Shown: in pieces, positions 26,788-34,433 of the stretch | Position numbering within the stretch: position 1 is the stretch's first letter | Layout of the letters: each line of letters opens with the position of its first letter | DNA from: Gemmatimonas groenlandica | Lineage (GTDB): Bacteria; Gemmatimonadota; Gemmatimonadetes; Gemmatimonadales; Gemmatimonadaceae | DNA: 64,000 nucleotides | NCBI RefSeq assembly: GCF_013004105.1 | Contig: NZ_CP053085.1 | Location: forward strand, 4,464,001-4,528,000 | Direction of reading: 5' to 3' | The notes under the pieces: generated by a model | Database searches by the model: none | What the model saw: only the letters and a program-made list of their open reading frames with translations | Told to the model about the DNA's origin: nothing | Translations under genes and position numbers: made by a program

Positions 26788-26930
26788 ATGCAAGAGCGTG
26801 AGTGCGCGCGGACGATGTTCTGACCCAGCAGTAGTGCTCGGCGGAGTTTCGGTGCGCCTGCAGCAAATCGGTCGATGCGCTCACGGCCAAGTCCAGGTAG
26901 ATTTCAATGTTCCCTCCTTTCGAGGTGTGT

Positions 26931-27152
26931 ATGGCCGTCGAACTCACTGCGGTATATCAAGAAGTGCCCGAGGGGTTCATCGCGTTTGTCGAAGAGCTGC
27001 CAGGCGCTAACACGCAGGGCGCGACCCTTGATGAGGCGCGAGCCAACTTGCGCGAGGCCGTGGCGCTCGTGATGGAGGCGAATCGCGCCATGGCCGAAGA
27101 AGATCTCGCGGGCGCCGCCGTGATTCGCGAACCCCTCCGCCTCAGCGCGTGA
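26931..27152 (+). CDS. hicB: HicB-family antitoxin
   Basis: The 73-aa protein has the HicB fold signature: VYQEVPEGFIAFVEELPGANTQGATLDEARANLREAVALVMEAN. This partial RNase H-like domain masks the HicA toxin. It is short and lacks the C-terminal DNA-binding domain of longer HicBs, a common compact form. AGGTGTGT precedes the ATG at 26931. It overlaps hicA by 4 bp (GTGA). The antitoxin-first order is less usual than hicA-hicB. Confidence 0.88.
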   Translation: MAVELTAVYQEVPEGFIAFVEELPGANTQGATLDEARANLREAVALVMEANRAMAEEDLAGAAVIREPLRLSA

Positions 27153-27334
27153 AGCGGGTCGACCTCGTGCGCCATGTCGAGGCGCACGGCTGCGTCCTCC
27201 TCCGGGAGGGCGCCAACCACTCGGTTTTCGTTAATCGCCCCGCGCGTCGGACGTCCGTCATCCCACACCATCGTGAAGTGAATGATTATCTCGCGCGAAA
27301 GATCTGCCGCGATCTGGAGATTCCGGAGCCCTGA
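27149..27334 (+). CDS. hicA: HicA-family mRNA interferase toxin
   Basis: The 61-aa product has the HicA double-stranded-RNA-binding-like fold: KRVDLVRHVEAHGCVLLREGANHSVFVN with the catalytic His, then TSVIPHHREVNDYLARKICRDLEI. It cleaves mRNA when HicB is lost. Its GTG start overlaps the hicB stop. All family positions I can check are present, so it looks active, unlike the BrnT toxin in array A. An attC site follows directly. Confidence 0.88.
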   Translation: MKRVDLVRHVEAHGCVLLREGANHSVFVNRPARRTSVIPHHREVNDYLARKICRDLEIPEP

Positions 27335-27335
27335 T

Positions 27336-27431
27336 GCCGAACAGAGCGTTGCAACTGACAAGCGCGTTTCGGATTGCTCGCTACGCTCGCGTGTGATTTG
27401 ATGCGCTAGCAGTTGAACGCTGAGGCGTTAG
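27336..27431 (+). other. attC site of the hicBA cassette, interrupted at its right core by an IS remnant
   Basis: The left core is GCCGAAC (27336-27342) and the right core GTTAG starts at 27427. Inner boxes GCGTTGCAACTG and CAGTTGAACGC pair perfectly except for one extra G, the extrahelical-base pattern of functional attC sites. IS110-derived sequence starts immediately after GAGGCGTTAGC. Confidence 0.75.
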
Positions 27432-27606
27432 CAACATTCTTGAAAGTCAATCGACTACGAGTATCGCTGTCGTGGCTTTCGCGCTCCACGTGGTGTTCGT
27501 TCGCATCATCATATCGAGGATAGTGAGCCGTTTCCGCATACACGGGACGAGCGCGAGCTTCTTGGGCTTTCCGGCGGCGATCAATCGCAAGTAGAACTCG
27601 CGAATC
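27431..27606 (-). mobile_element. Truncated IS110 element (transposase 3' end only)
   Basis: About 175 bp match 1860-2035 with 13 differences by hand count (about 92-93 percent identity), covering the element's end and the last 50 or so codons of the transposase. The rest is deleted. It is inserted at the same position of an attC site and in the same orientation as the intact copy. Confidence 0.85.
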
Positions 27607-27637
27607 TACGCGCCAAAGACGGTCGGTTGGGGATACT

Positions 27638-28222
27638 ATGGGAACCGTAGGTTCGATGTGCCCACGTACCGTTCAAGTTGCCCGCTGGTCCGACACAAGT
27701 GGCGCTACAACCGCTACGGTAGCGGTCCGATACCGTACGTGGGCCTCGTTGTGCCAGTTGGCGTGCGTCCTACTGTCGGCGGCGCACCTGACGGGTTGCG
27801 CGCCACAGTCTGAGCGAGGCACAGCGTCGGACTCCTCGGCCTATGACATCAACGAAACCGCGCCACGTCCGTCGTTGCGAGCGGAACTTGCTGGGCGTGT
27901 GCTCGATTTTCGCGGTGCGCCGTTGGACTCCGAGCGAGTCACCTTGGAAGGTGGAGTAGGCAACCTCGCATACTGGGCAGGGCCCGTCTATTCCGACTCG
28001 ACGGGAGAGTTTGTGATCACGGTGAACGGCTATGGCCCAGGGTCGGTGGCGGCGTGGGACACCGCCATCATGCGGCCGCGGTTCGCACGCGTCACCTACA
28101 TGATTCAGTCCTTCAAGCGCTCGTACGGATTCGCCAAAATCGTGGATACCGTGACTCTGCACTTCACGCATCTCCGCGAACCCGTACAGCGTACGCGCAT
28201 GCCCGATGTGCGGTTGCGTTGA
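27638..28222 (+). CDS. Lipoprotein with carboxypeptidase-regulatory-like domain (cassette gene)
   Basis: The 194-aa frame holds a hydrophobic signal (LCQLACVLLSAAHLTGC) whose lipobox Cys lies near residue 54, so the true start is probably inside the frame, although no better ATG or GTG is visible. The mature part (LRAELAGRVLDFRGAPLDSERVTLEGGVGN, then YSDSTGEFVITVNGYGPG) resembles a carboxypeptidase-regulatory beta-sandwich. It lies between the IS remnant and a well-conserved attC. Confidence 0.55.
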   Translation: MGTVGSMCPRTVQVARWSDTSGATTATVAVRYRTWASLCQLACVLLSAAHLTGCAPQSERGTASDSSAYDINETAPRPSLRAELAGRVLDFRGAPLDSERVTLEGGVGNLAYWAGPVYSDSTGEFVITVNGYGPGSVAAWDTAIMRPRFARVTYMIQSFKRSYGFAKIVDTVTLHFTHLREPVQRTRMPDVRLR

Positions 28223-28316
28223 CGCCGCGGATCTTCGCTGGGTTACGTGCTCTGCACCTTGCAGGCACCCCCCGCCATGACCTCCGCGGGTGACCCCGCA
28301 GTGCGACATGTGAGTT

Positions 28317-28440
28317 GCCCAACGGATCGTCGCTGCTGGCAGCGGGCGGTATGCGGCAGGCGGCGAGCCGTGCTGGCGCACGTGGTCCGTCCGGCCGCGT
28401 TGTGTTTGATGCGCTGCAGCAGAACGCTGAAGCGTTCAGC
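28317..28440 (+). other. attC recombination site (124 bp), best conserved in array B
   Basis: The left core GCCCAAC (28317-28323) fits RYYYAAC exactly; the right core is GTTCAGC (28434-28440). The interior (CGCTGCTGGCAGCG, GTGCTGGCGCACG, TCCGGCCGCGTTGTGTTTG, GCGCTGCAGCAGAACGCTG) is very similar to the sites at 3986 and 4750 in array A, 24 kb away. Confidence 0.8.
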
Positions 28441-28469
28441 AGATTCCAACTTACCGGGAACGACATCGA

Positions 28470-28916
28470 ATGACGGGTCGCGACACAAATGACGAGCGTT
28501 GGCTCAGCGAGGCCGAGACGGCGGACTTCCTTCGTCGCGCCAGTGAGCTCGACGCCGGACAGGCCGTGAAGCTTCGCTATGTTCGCGAGGCGGCAGTCGA
28601 GGCGGGGCTGAGCGTCGACGCCGTGCATGATGCTGCTGAGGAGTTGTTCGAGCACGGGGCGGATGGCACGCCGCCTGACTGGGTTCGCTTCTGTCTGACC
28701 GGCGTCCCAAATCGCGCCGGTGCACAGTTCTGGTACCAACTTTTGTGCACGGCCGGTCTGGTCAGCGGTGCCGGCGCGATCCTTCTTCCCTCGATTGTTT
28801 CACCTGCGCACGGCTTCGCGGCCGGCCTGTGGTTCATGGGCTGTGCCGCCATCTCGTCCAAGGCGATGCGATGGATGGACAAGCATTCCGCTTGGGACAG
28901 ACTGACGCGTGAGTGA
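28470..28916 (+). CDS. Two-helix membrane protein, unknown (cassette gene)
   Basis: The 148-aa product has a soluble, acidic N-terminal half (SEAETADFLRRASELDAGQ...YVREAAVEAGLSVDAVHDAAEELFEHG) that looks like a small helical domain. Two membrane segments follow (about 90-110 and 115-132, LVSGAGAILLPSIVSPAHGFAAGLWFMGC). It starts 30 bp after the attC right core. Function unknown. Confidence 0.6.
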   Translation: MTGRDTNDERWLSEAETADFLRRASELDAGQAVKLRYVREAAVEAGLSVDAVHDAAEELFEHGADGTPPDWVRFCLTGVPNRAGAQFWYQLLCTAGLVSGAGAILLPSIVSPAHGFAAGLWFMGCAAISSKAMRWMDKHSAWDRLTRE

Positions 28917-28921
28917 GCACT

Positions 28922-29009
28922 GCTGAACAAGACGCTAGGCACCCACGGCGCACAGATTGCCAAATTCATGACAATCGAAAACGCCAACTGATGTGGATGG
29001 CGCTCAGCG
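28922..29009 (+). other. Possible decayed attC-like site
   Basis: GCTGAACAAGACGC (28922) looks like an attC left half, and GGCGCTCAGC ending at 29009 could be its mutated right core. Pairing in between is poor. The next ORF appears to start inside it. Confidence 0.3.
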
Positions 29010-29425
29010 GACTGGTCGCTCGTAACGCTTCGCCGACCACCAACCGCCGACCGCGCTACGCGCTGCGCACCGACGCCGTCGGGTGTTGGGCATTCGCCGA
29101 CGTGCCCGGCAGCGGTCAAGGTATGCAGCTCGCCCAGTCGCCGATCCTCGTAAAGTTGGATACCTCGCCCCTTCGCGTGGATATACCGGGCACACGTGTC
29201 GTCGATCGGCTCGACGGCGCCGGCCAACCGCTGCGTCGCGTTGTCGAGGGGCTAGGGCTGTCTGATGTGTGGACGGCGGACGCCCTGTCTGACAGGATTC
29301 AGGTCCGGTTCAGCAACGGTCTCTATGCGTCGACGTGGGCGCTCCAACTCCCGTCAGGCGGCGGCCGGGTCGATACGATACGCGGGCAGAGCGAGGAGTT
29401 CGGCGGCCTATCACTACGTGCTTGA
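28991..29425 (+). CDS. Hypothetical protein (cassette gene)
   Basis: The product of up to 144 aa shows GCWAFADVPGSG near residue 28, then LVKLDTSPLRVDIPGTRVVDRL and a late segment VRFSNGLYASTWALQLPSGGGRVDTIRG. This resembles small Gemmatimonadota proteins with a Cys-Trp-rich start and a beta-barrel-like tail, but I cannot name the family. The frame extends to 28913; the start is uncertain. Confidence 0.45.
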   Translation: MWMALSGLVARNASPTTNRRPRYALRTDAVGCWAFADVPGSGQGMQLAQSPILVKLDTSPLRVDIPGTRVVDRLDGAGQPLRRVVEGLGLSDVWTADALSDRIQVRFSNGLYASTWALQLPSGGGRVDTIRGQSEEFGGLSLRA

Positions 29426-29835
29426 TATACGAGAACCGTGCCGCTCGCTTGCGCTTGGTTCATCGTGTACGCCGTGCCCAATGCCGCGAGTAGCCGTGGC
29501 GATTTGATTGTCGTGGGACGCAACCCCTTGGTAACACAGACCGCGCCTTTGTGGGTCGACCGCCTACCGGAGTGTCGGCAATTGCGCGGTACTGCCCGGC
29601 CGCTGCGGAAAGGCATCGCTTTGGCTTTGCCGCGTAATGAATGGTCCGGGGGCGAGCGGTTCGCTCGTTCAGCGATTCGAGCCGGGGCTTGATGTGACCG
29701 TCGTCGATGCGACTGGGTTCGACGCCCTTTCGTTGATGGACTTCGCTTCGCGATATCACGCGGTCGCCGTTCTGGCGCAGGTCGCTCGTTTGGCCGCATG
29801 TTGTTTGATATGCGGCAGCAGCATGCCAGGCGAGA
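29426..29835 (+). other. Decayed cassette remains ending in an attC-like right half
   Basis: Open frames at 29438-29692 and 29637-29864 are not supported as genes. From 29772, GTTCTGGCGCAGGTCGCTCG, TTGGCCGCATGTTGTTTGAT and GCGGCAGCAGCATGCCAGGCG follow the order of the conserved attC interior and right end, with the terminal core lost (GCGAGAC). It precedes the HIT gene by 34 bp. Confidence 0.4.
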
Positions 29836-29868
29836 CTCAGACACAAACCATCCAGACCGGCTAGCCTC

Positions 29869-30315
29869 ATGGCATGTGTGTTCTGCGAGATCATCGACGG
29901 GGGTTCACCCGCGAGTATCATCTATCGGGACGAACTCGTGATCGCGTTCATGACGATCCATCCCTCCTCGCCTGGGGAGTGCACCGTCATTCCGCTGGTC
30001 CACGTCGACCATTTTACCGACGTCGAGGACCGCACCGCCGAGCGAATCATGCGCGTAGCGCAGCGCATCGGGCGCCGCATGCGGGAGGTGTTTCAACCAC
30101 AGCGGGTAGGCATGGTCGTTCACGGGTATGGTGTCGCCCATGCGCACCTGATTCTTGTCCCCCAGCACGGTCCGTATGACATCACCTCAGCTCGGTTTGC
30201 CCGGGTCGAGAACGGGCAAGTCGTGTTCACGGTTCAGCATATCGCCACCCCCGAACGCCGCGTCCTGGATGAACACGCACGCCTCCTGTCAGGTGTCGAA
30301 GCGCAGACTGCCTAA
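29869..30315 (+). CDS. HIT-family nucleotide hydrolase/transferase
   Basis: The 148-aa protein has the HIT architecture: CVFCEIIDGGSPASIIYRDELVIAFM at the start, SPGECTVIPLVHVDHF, and a C-terminal histidine triad region (VVHGYGVAHAHLILVPQH, HxHxxxxxxxH form near residues 88-100). HIT proteins hydrolyse nucleoside phosphoramidates or dinucleoside polyphosphates. Here the triad HAHLILVPQH is slightly off the common HxHxHxx pattern, so activity should not be assumed. The stop TAA lies in an attC left core, marking it as a cassette gene. Confidence 0.85.
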   Translation: MACVFCEIIDGGSPASIIYRDELVIAFMTIHPSSPGECTVIPLVHVDHFTDVEDRTAERIMRVAQRIGRRMREVFQPQRVGMVVHGYGVAHAHLILVPQHGPYDITSARFARVENGQVVFTVQHIATPERRVLDEHARLLSGVEAQTA

Positions 30316-30436
30316 CGAACGCTGCGCGTGACCGTGGCGCCGCGGAACGCGCGATTCGCAGGAGCAATGACCGTGTCTTGGAGTACGTCTGACGGACAAA
30401 CGTGGTGCGGAAGCGCCTGTCCTGAAGTCGTTACCG
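30310..30436 (+). other. attC-like site after the HIT gene (about 127 bp)
   Basis: The left core GCCTAAC (30310-30316) fits the consensus. GTTACCG at 30430 is the best right core, and TAACGA/TCGTTA pair. GCGGAAGCGCC near 30410 resembles the usual GCGGAACGC box. The interior differs from the conserved sites. Confidence 0.5.
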
Positions 30437-30573
30437 CCAGTCATCGGCGTAAGCCGGTTTGAGATTCGCCGATAGCGCGACTGTTCGTATGGTCTCCAAT
30501 CCCGTTGGTTAGGTAGGCCGCCCGCTGCCGAGCGTTGGCGGTAGCGAGCACCTCAACCATTTGAGCAAATCAG

Positions 30574-30897
30574 ATGCGTTCATTGTGGCGTGGTGATGAG
30601 TTCCTCGGGCGGATCCATCCCGAACTGCCGGGCGATGGCGACGATACACTCTTTGGCATGCTGGATCCGTCCGCGGCATTGCTACCAGGAATTGCGATCA
30701 CCCAACAGACCATGCGTGATTGGCCCGGGACGCCCGTCTTTCAGCACGTCGACAGTCACGCTGCCGTTCGCGCGCATGCGCATCGCGAGGAGATGTCCGA
30801 TGGGAGCATGCAACAGCGTTGCGAGGACGCCGGCGTCAGCTTCAGCGGGTGGTGCGTTCTTGTGGGCCTCGCCACGCCGTCGCGCGAGGCTCGCTAA
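30574..30897 (+). CDS. Hypothetical protein (cassette gene)
   Basis: The 107-aa frame reads FLGRIHPELPGDGDDTLFGMLDPSAALLPG and then a less structured tail. The stop TAA sits in CTCGCTAACGAGCG, an attC-like left core, which favours the plus strand. The antisense frame is also open and reads plausibly (ECIVAIARQFGMDPPEEL), so strand assignment is uncertain. No right attC half is visible. Confidence 0.35.
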   Translation: MRSLWRGDEFLGRIHPELPGDGDDTLFGMLDPSAALLPGIAITQQTMRDWPGTPVFQHVDSHAAVRAHAHREEMSDGSMQQRCEDAGVSFSGWCVLVGLATPSREAR

Positions 30898-30990
30898 CGA
30901 GCGCTGTGCAGTCAAAACGTAGGCGATGCGCCACATCGACGGTCGCTGGCCCATCGTGAATTACCACTACTCTGACCATGCGGACTATCG

Positions 30991-31503
30991 ATGACCCTGA
31001 CGCTGTGGCGTGGCAACCAGCAGCTCGGAGAGCTCCGTTCACGCGCCCAGCCGGCGGTTGCGCGTCCGCCGTCGCGCCCAAGACCGCCATCCCTCTCCGC
31101 GTTTCTCATCCCTTCGGGAGCGGGCGCGCCACTGGACGGCGTTTGGCAAAGCGTCTGGCCACGGGAGATGGGCGTTGGAGTCCAGCAAAGTCCCGTTGAA
31201 GTGGACATCGTAGCCGAGCGGGGAAAACGCTTCGCGACGCGCGTCACCAATCCCGGACCGGTGGCGCTGGAGCCGATGTCGGCGGAAGCGGTTGCCGGTG
31301 TGCCTTGGGAGCGACAGCTGACCGTTCGTGCTGCCGATGGCGCGGTCTATCTGCCGAGTCAGATTCTGCTCCAGGAAGTACGTTACGAACCGGCACTGTA
31401 CGTCGCCGCGTTCCGGGAGGCGCCGAGTGAGGCCCTGGTCGACGGCAGCGTTTGGTGCGTGTTCATCGCGTTCGCCTCAGACACCGAATCGCCAGCGATC
31501 TAG
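30991..31503 (+). CDS. Hypothetical protein at the right edge of array B
   Basis: The 170-aa product starts MTLTLWRGNQQLGELRSRAQ, has a Pro/Arg-rich stretch, then beta-type segments (VEVDIVAERGKRFATRVTNPG, GVPWERQLTVRAADGAVYLPSQILL). No signal or membrane segment. Its stop lies in ATCTAGCG, possibly a decayed attC left core. It overlaps the 3' end of the opposing SnoaL-like gene. Confidence 0.5.
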   Translation: MTLTLWRGNQQLGELRSRAQPAVARPPSRPRPPSLSAFLIPSGAGAPLDGVWQSVWPREMGVGVQQSPVEVDIVAERGKRFATRVTNPGPVALEPMSAEAVAGVPWERQLTVRAADGAVYLPSQILLQEVRYEPALYVAAFREAPSEALVDGSVWCVFIAFASDTESPAI

Positions 31504-31776
31504 CGTTGCGTGGGTACTGACGTCGGCCGTTGAGGTAGCGCCGTCGCCGCCGCCACGGCGGTATCGAAGTAGAACGGCTGGCAGGTGATCACACGGCCGC
31601 GCGGCCATGTCCTGAAAGCCGGCCTTCCCGCGCCACGTGCCGCCGAACGGGAGTGACGCGGCCACGTGCACCGGTACGTCATCGTGCAGCCGTGTGAGCA
31701 CGGCCTCGAAGTCGCCAGCGGCAACGGCGGCGTAGATCTCTCGCACGATGGCGACGGCGGACAAGGATGGTGTCAT
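31477..31776 (-). CDS. SnoaL-like/NTF2-fold protein, C-terminus probably altered
   Basis: The first 55 residues fit a SnoaL-like protein (VAIVREIYAAVAAGDFEAVLTRLHDDVPVHVAASLPFGGTWRGKAGF). After about residue 58 the sequence turns into an uncharacteristic stretch (RYRRGGGDGATSTADVSTH), and the protein ends at 99 aa against about 120-140 for the family. A frameshift or replacement of the 3' end where array B begins is likely. Confidence 0.55.
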   Translation of the reverse strand: MTPSLSAVAIVREIYAAVAAGDFEAVLTRLHDDVPVHVAASLPFGGTWRGKAGFQDMAARPCDHLPAVLLRYRRGGGDGATSTADVSTHATLDRWRFGV

Positions 31777-31800
31777 GTCGGGGATGGATGAGAGTGCGTA

Positions 31801-32400
31801 TCACGCCGCTAAGGCAATCCAGCCCACACCGATCACGACACTCAGCATAGACGAACCACCGAGGAGGATGCGGTGATGCACGACCGCGCGCGTGGTTCCG
31901 GCGAGGTGCGCGAACAGCGCCATCGACGCGGCAGATCCCGCGCCGAATGCGCTCAGGAAGAGCAGTTTGCCCGCCAGTGTCGGAATGAAGAGCGACGGCA
32001 AGACGCCGACCAGCTGCGCACTGCCGGCAATCCCATGAAACAGACCGACATGCATCGCCGCGCGCGACTCATGTCGATGGTCATGGCGAGTCGGGTGCGT
32101 TCGTGCGCGGAGTTGCATCAGACCCCAGATGCCAAGGATGATCAGCAGCACGCCCACCGCTCGCTCGGCCACCATCGAAATCGTCGCGATGGGAAAACGT
32201 TGGCCGATCACGATAGCTGCCGCGCCGACGAGCCCCGCTCCGGATGCATGGCCCAGTCCCCAGCTGGCACCCACGACCACCGCGCGCTGCTGCGCGGCGA
32301 CGGCGAGCGGCAAGATCGCGGCAATATGGTCCGGCCCGGAGATGGCGTGCAGGCAGCCCGCGCCGATGCCGCTGAGCGCGACCAGCAGCACGCCGCTCAT
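31801..32400 (-). CDS. NicO/UreH-type transition-metal transporter
   Basis: The 199-aa protein has six hydrophobic segments and the signature HAISGPDHIAAILPLAV in the first helix, as in NicO/UreH nickel-cobalt permeases. A His-rich cytoplasmic loop (THPTRHDHRHESRAAMH) and a second half beginning GLFHGIAGSAQLVGVLP follow. These proteins move Ni2+ or Co2+ across the inner membrane. No urease or hydrogenase genes are near. It is read in the same direction as the DUF4331 gene 22 bp upstream. Confidence 0.75.
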   Translation of the reverse strand: MSGVLLVALSGIGAGCLHAISGPDHIAAILPLAVAAQQRAVVVGASWGLGHASGAGLVGAAAIVIGQRFPIATISMVAERAVGVLLIILGIWGLMQLRARTHPTRHDHRHESRAAMHVGLFHGIAGSAQLVGVLPSLFIPTLAGKLLFLSAFGAGSAASMALFAHLAGTTRAVVHHRILLGGSSMLSVVIGVGWIALAA

Positions 32401-32421
32401 CCGGTGCGCGTGTCGTGGCGA

Positions 32422-33486
32422 TCACTCATTGCGCGTCGGCACGGCGACGCCGGGTCCACCGGGCAAGGGTCGTGGCGCCGGTACCCACGGCCAGCTCGCA
32501 CGGAGGTCGGCGAGGGGGGCGATGGCGGTATCCATTGGCCGGCCGAAGACGGCAGAGTACACCACCGCGCCGAAGTCATCGTGCAGCGTGCGGCCGTTCA
32601 CGCCGGCGAAGTCGAAGCCGCTGGGTAGCGTGGCGTCGAACGGAATCACATCCGGCAACAAGCTGCGCGCGACCCTCGTCGCGTAGCCAGCTGGATCGGG
32701 CACGCGACCGACGTTGGCCGCGACGATCGAGACCACGCGCTCGACGTCACCGCTGAAATCGCGGACGTCGTGCTCGGGCATCGACTCGTTCATGGCGCGC
32801 GACCGTTCCGGATGATCGACGAACGTGGCCGCGAAGTTCGGCCGGCCGCATCGCGAGACTTGATGCCAGTGCCCGTGGTCATTGGCGGACACCGCGGAAT
32901 TGAAGTGCAAGCGCTGGCCGAGCAGCGCGATTGGCAAATCGGCGACGATCGCCAGCACGTTCGTAGCGGCCGTCGTGACCTGACCGTTCGAGAAGCTCGA
33001 CACGGGCGGGCTGCCACCTGCCAGCGCCGCGTCCAGGAACCCCTTCGCGGCGACAGCGTCGAGCCAGAATGGATCACCGGCTTCACCGATCCAGATGCGC
33101 GCGCCCGGCATCGACAGGGTGATGGTGTCACCGACGGCGCCGGATCCGATCACCTCACCTATCGCGTGATCGTCGTTCGCCGCGGCGCCCTGTAGCCACC
33201 GCACCTCGACGCGTTGCGGGGCGTCATCCCCCGAAAAAATGCAGCGCAATACCCGATCCGGGCGAAGGTCGCCGTCGGTATCGAATCGCATATCGTAGGC
33301 GGCGGTCGGACGGAACGTCCGCCACTGGAGCTGGCCGTGATAGGGTGATGGCAACCCTGCCAGTGGGCTGACGCAGGTGATGGCAACGACCTTCGAGCGA
33401 TCGGCGGGATCGTGGAAGAGGAAGTTGTCGGTGATGTTGATGCGGCTGTCCGCGCGCGCTTCCGGAGAATCGAAGTGATGTGACAT
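32422..33486 (-). CDS. DUF4331 family protein
   Basis: The 354-aa product begins MSHHFDSPEARADSRINITDNFLF, the hallmark SHHxDSP and D(I/L)xDxF motif of DUF4331. Beta-rich segments and the expected HFNSAVSANDHGHWHQVSRCGRPNF stretch follow. There is no signal peptide. The family is uncharacterised. It is followed 22 bp later by the NicO/UreH-type transporter gene, so the two may form an operon. Confidence 0.8.
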   Translation of the reverse strand: MSHHFDSPEARADSRINITDNFLFHDPADRSKVVAITCVSPLAGLPSPYHGQLQWRTFRPTAAYDMRFDTDGDLRPDRVLRCIFSGDDAPQRVEVRWLQGAAANDDHAIGEVIGSGAVGDTITLSMPGARIWIGEAGDPFWLDAVAAKGFLDAALAGGSPPVSSFSNGQVTTAATNVLAIVADLPIALLGQRLHFNSAVSANDHGHWHQVSRCGRPNFAATFVDHPERSRAMNESMPEHDVRDFSGDVERVVSIVAANVGRVPDPAGYATRVARSLLPDVIPFDATLPSGFDFAGVNGRTLHDDFGAVVYSAVFGRPMDTAIAPLADLRASWPWVPAPRPLPGGPGVAVPTRNE

Positions 33487-33543
33487 GGCGCTACGGTATC
33501 ACCGCTCGACAAGGCCGTCTTGGACAAAAGTCGCACGCGGCGG

Positions 33544-34344
33544 TCAGCGCGGCTGAGTGCCCGAATAGACCATGCGGCGGTAGGCTGCCGGCCCCACGCC
33601 CGTGATGCGCCGGAACTGACGGGTGAGGTGACTTTGGTCGAAGAAGCCTACGGCCGCGGCGGTGTGCACGGGTGATCGCCCGGCCGCGAGCAGCTCGCGC
33701 GCGCGTCGCACACGGACGTGCATCTGGTACTGATGTGGCGTGACGCCCAGTTCGCGTGCGAACGACCGGATAAGGTGCGCGCGTGACAGTCCGGACACGG
33801 CGGTCAGGTCGGCCAGCGAAAGCGCGTCGCCGGATCGATCCTCAATGAGGTCGCGCACGCGCCGGATCGCCGGCCGATCGGCGGGCATGGCCGTCCACGA
33901 GAGGTTCAGGTCGGACGCCAGCGCACTAAAGCAGCACTCGATCGCGGTCTCCAGCGCCAATGGCGGATCGCCGGCGTCGATGCCCGCGAACAAGGCACGC
34001 AGTGCGTGGCGAAGCACCGGCGCGCCACTCGTACTGCTACGCAGATGCGGCGTGGCACGCACGCGAGCCCGCTGCGCGATCGCGTCCGTGAGGACCGCGG
34101 GATCGCACGTCAGCGACCGCGTGCGCGCGACGGCGGAGTGTCGACGGGTGACGCGGCGGAACTCTCCCGGGTCGGAGAGGACGACGACGCCGGGATGCAC
34201 GTGCTGAGCGCTTCCGCGCGCCCGCAGGTCCGCCTCGCCGTCGAGCACGAGGTTCATGACGAATCCCGGCGCCAGCCATCCCGGCGGCAGGGGGCCGGAG
34301 TGCGTCAGTTCGCAGACTTCGATGCGACGATCGCCCGTCGGCAC
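33544..34344 (-). CDS. AraC-family transcriptional regulator
   Basis: The 266-aa protein has an N-terminal cupin-like sensing region (residues 10-100) and a C-terminal AraC double helix-turn-helix (DALSLADLTAVSGLSRAHLIRSFARELGVTPHQYQMHVRVRRARELLAAG, then AAAVGFFDQSHLTRQFRRITGVGPAAYRR). It may control the downstream DUF4331/transporter pair, which lies 57 bp further on in the same direction. Confidence 0.9.
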   Translation of the reverse strand: MPTGDRRIEVCELTHSGPLPPGWLAPGFVMNLVLDGEADLRARGSAQHVHPGVVVLSDPGEFRRVTRRHSAVARTRSLTCDPAVLTDAIAQRARVRATPHLRSSTSGAPVLRHALRALFAGIDAGDPPLALETAIECCFSALASDLNLSWTAMPADRPAIRRVRDLIEDRSGDALSLADLTAVSGLSRAHLIRSFARELGVTPHQYQMHVRVRRARELLAAGRSPVHTAAAVGFFDQSHLTRQFRRITGVGPAAYRRMVYSGTQPR

Positions 34345-34433
34345 GACAAAATGCGATTGATAGATGGGACCGCGCTCCTCTCGAGGTTAGACCGGGAGCC
34401 AAGCGGCCGCCGGACGGCGTTGCTCGCTGTGTC

